This document shows positions 6,901 through 7,339 of a stretch of 7,339 nt of DNA, one piece after another. A program made the position numbers and the translations under genes. This DNA is from Sphingomonadales bacterium UBA6171 (GTDB lineage Bacteria; Pseudomonadota; Alphaproteobacteria; Sphingomonadales; Sphingomonadaceae): positions 1 through 7,339 of the forward strand of contig DITZ01000047.1 in NCBI GenBank assembly GCA_002422985.1, written 5' to 3'. How positions within the stretch are numbered: the stretch's first letter is position 1; every line of letters starts with the position of its first letter. The notes under the pieces were generated by a model. That model was not told the origin of the DNA. It searched no databases and saw nothing but the letters and a program-made list of their open reading frames with translations.

Positions 6901-7339
6901 CGGCGAACGGCAAGGCCACTGATGCCGGCGGCTTCTTCCAGCAACTGCCGCCGTTCGGTCGGGCGGGCGGCGATGATGGCGGCCACCCGGCCCTGGCTGA
7001 CAAGCGCGGGGGAATGCGCGCCGGTCGCGGCGTCCGCGAACAGCAGTTGCACATCCTTCAGCCGCACGTCGCGGCCGTTGACGCTGTAGCTGGAGCCTTC
7101 GCCGCGCGCGATGGCGCGGGTCACTTCCAGCCGGTCGTCGGCGTTGAAGGCGGGTGGCGCGGTGCGGCGGCTGTTGTCCAGCACCAGCTTCACCTCGGCC
7201 AGATTGCGACTGGGGCGTTTGGCGGTGCCGGCGAAAATCACATCGTCCATGCCGCTGCCACCGGCGGCCACGCGCAGCGATCGCGCGCTCGATTCGCCCA
7301 TCACCCAGCGGATGGCCTCCAGCAGATTGGATTTGCCGC
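3981..7339 (-). CDS. smc: Chromosome condensation/segregation ATPase SMC (5' end cut by the window)
   Basis: SMC is the ATPase of the bacterial condensin (with ScpA and ScpB), which organises and helps separate replicated chromosomes. The visible part has 1118 residues. The first complete codons read GKSNLLEAIRWVMGE, the end of Walker A, so about 35 N-terminal residues are missing and the full protein should be near 1150, normal for the family. Counting from that Gly: the N-terminal head continues with MDDVIFAGT and SPALVSQGR to about 140. Ala/Arg/Glu-rich coiled coil runs to about 480. The hinge spans about 483-602, from RVPLSATPGHEAALAAALGDD to LWRWDGFAAPPGG. The returning coil runs to about 950, then the C-terminal head. 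The head has the signature LSGGEQ (1017-1022), Walker B ICVLDE with Asp1045 and catalytic Glu1046, a D-loop (APLDD), and His1079 in VTHN. All ATPase motifs in view are intact. No ScpA or ScpB gene is in the window. Confidence 0.97.
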   Translation of the reverse strand, partial: GKSNLLEAIRWVMGESSARSLRVAAGGSGMDDVIFAGTAKRPSRNLAEVKLVLDNSRRTAPPAFNADDRLEVTRAIARGEGSSYSVNGRDVRLKDVQLLFADAATGAHSPALVSQGRVAAIIAARPTERRQLLEEAAGISGLAVRRREAEQRLKAADANLLRLDDVMRSAESQANGLRRQAKAAERYRTLSAGIRELESGLMRLGWDRAIRQLAARESAQSQAEAMLQEAVGAAARAAAAQASASADLPGLRTAEAFASAGAQRLQTERATLLAEREAISRRLRDLDAAIVNATTDRAREQDRARDAAATRARLVEERSGAEAARQAAQAATAPLAAAVSQAEKDATAAERALAAAVEAHAAMVADARSVRATAEAARNRAERIEGETARLMRERDKAAEGQGVATLATDLASAEAGMQAHAAQAEAAQQAIAEAERLAAAARAAAEAVERALSAARSEVASLEAEAAALDRLKAGAAATARRRVPLSATPGHEAALAAALGDDVFAAIGAGDGAIRRWLGVAPGAGDPPLPDGVRPLLAQTTAPPALARRLAQVGIVETPPDAAVLAALAPGQRLVSLNGWLWRWDGFAAPPGGAAVAVAESLAQDNRRREIAQALADPRARRDSAEAELAAQKASLASAQEAERRARTDRATAERARDGLAARLSGLRAAEAQAAARLQALVASIERLCAEGAAARAEALAAQTAVTQLPDASVAAEAVAAARSRAERSRSTLAEARAQAAATERALAESQARITRLERELADWERRDRDAQSATAALDQRITALYADRSAMVAEPAARDARLHLLEADIATAEAARSAAGEAVLAAEMQLADLDRAARAADLAVADRREARATAASLAAQARDKVEALAAEAMERFGTAPGTIAAPPGVELEALEARLQAMSAERERLGVVNLRADIELAEMEAVLATQTREKAELETAIARLRGSIGSLNREGRARLLAAFAAVDRHFRELFVTLFGGGAAELSLIESDDPLEAGLEIRAQPPGKKLQSLSLLSGGEQALTAIALIFGLFLTNPAPICVLDEVDAPLDDANVERFTRLLEHMAGATDTRFLIVTHNAVTMAAMHRLYGVTMAEPGVSQLVSVDLAEAGRIMEQS

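Noticed and set aside
1..7339. Mobile elements, CRISPR, tRNA/rRNA, toxin-antitoxin or defence genes
   Set aside because: No terminal repeats, regular repeat arrays, RNA gene signatures or matching proteins were seen. All the coding space is taken by housekeeping genes.

Overview
The window looks like ordinary core chromosome from a GC-rich alphaproteobacterium. Sphingomonadales is the likeliest order. This is inferred from three things: a free-standing Fo operon (atpI-atpB-atpE-b'-b) with no F1 genes attached, a b' plus b pair instead of a single b gene, and the style of the SMC and alpha-hydroxy-acid dehydrogenase proteins. All seven genes lie on the minus strand, so the window reads right to left. 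Long open frames on the plus strand are antisense shadows of these genes.

Layout in transcription order: (1) 7339-3981, the SMC chromosome condensation ATPase, missing only about 35 N-terminal residues at the window edge. (2) A 202-bp spacer at 3779-3980 with a candidate sigma70 promoter (TTGACC-17-TAACGG) and an imperfect 11-bp direct repeat. (3) 3778-1279, the Fo operon: atpI (TTG start), atpB (GTG start), atpE (strong Shine-Dalgarno), b' and b (2 bp apart). (4) 1238-87, an FMN-dependent alpha-hydroxy-acid (lactate-type) dehydrogenase that begins 40 bp after subunit b with no visible terminator between. (5) 1-86, a short tail with a possible terminator hairpin cut by the window edge.

The Fo genes together supply the membrane proton channel (a, c-ring), the peripheral stalk (b, b') and the c-ring assembly helper (AtpI). 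The F1 subunits must be encoded elsewhere. The dehydrogenase feeds electrons from a 2-hydroxy acid towards respiration or oxygen, so its position behind the proton-driven ATP synthase makes physiological sense, but a functional link is only inferred. I found no mobile element, RNA gene, CRISPR array, defence system or convincing undescribed system. The observations worth a second look are modest: start codon and RBS choices across the Fo operon, the attached dehydrogenase with unusual residues at family positions, and the leader between smc and atpI.
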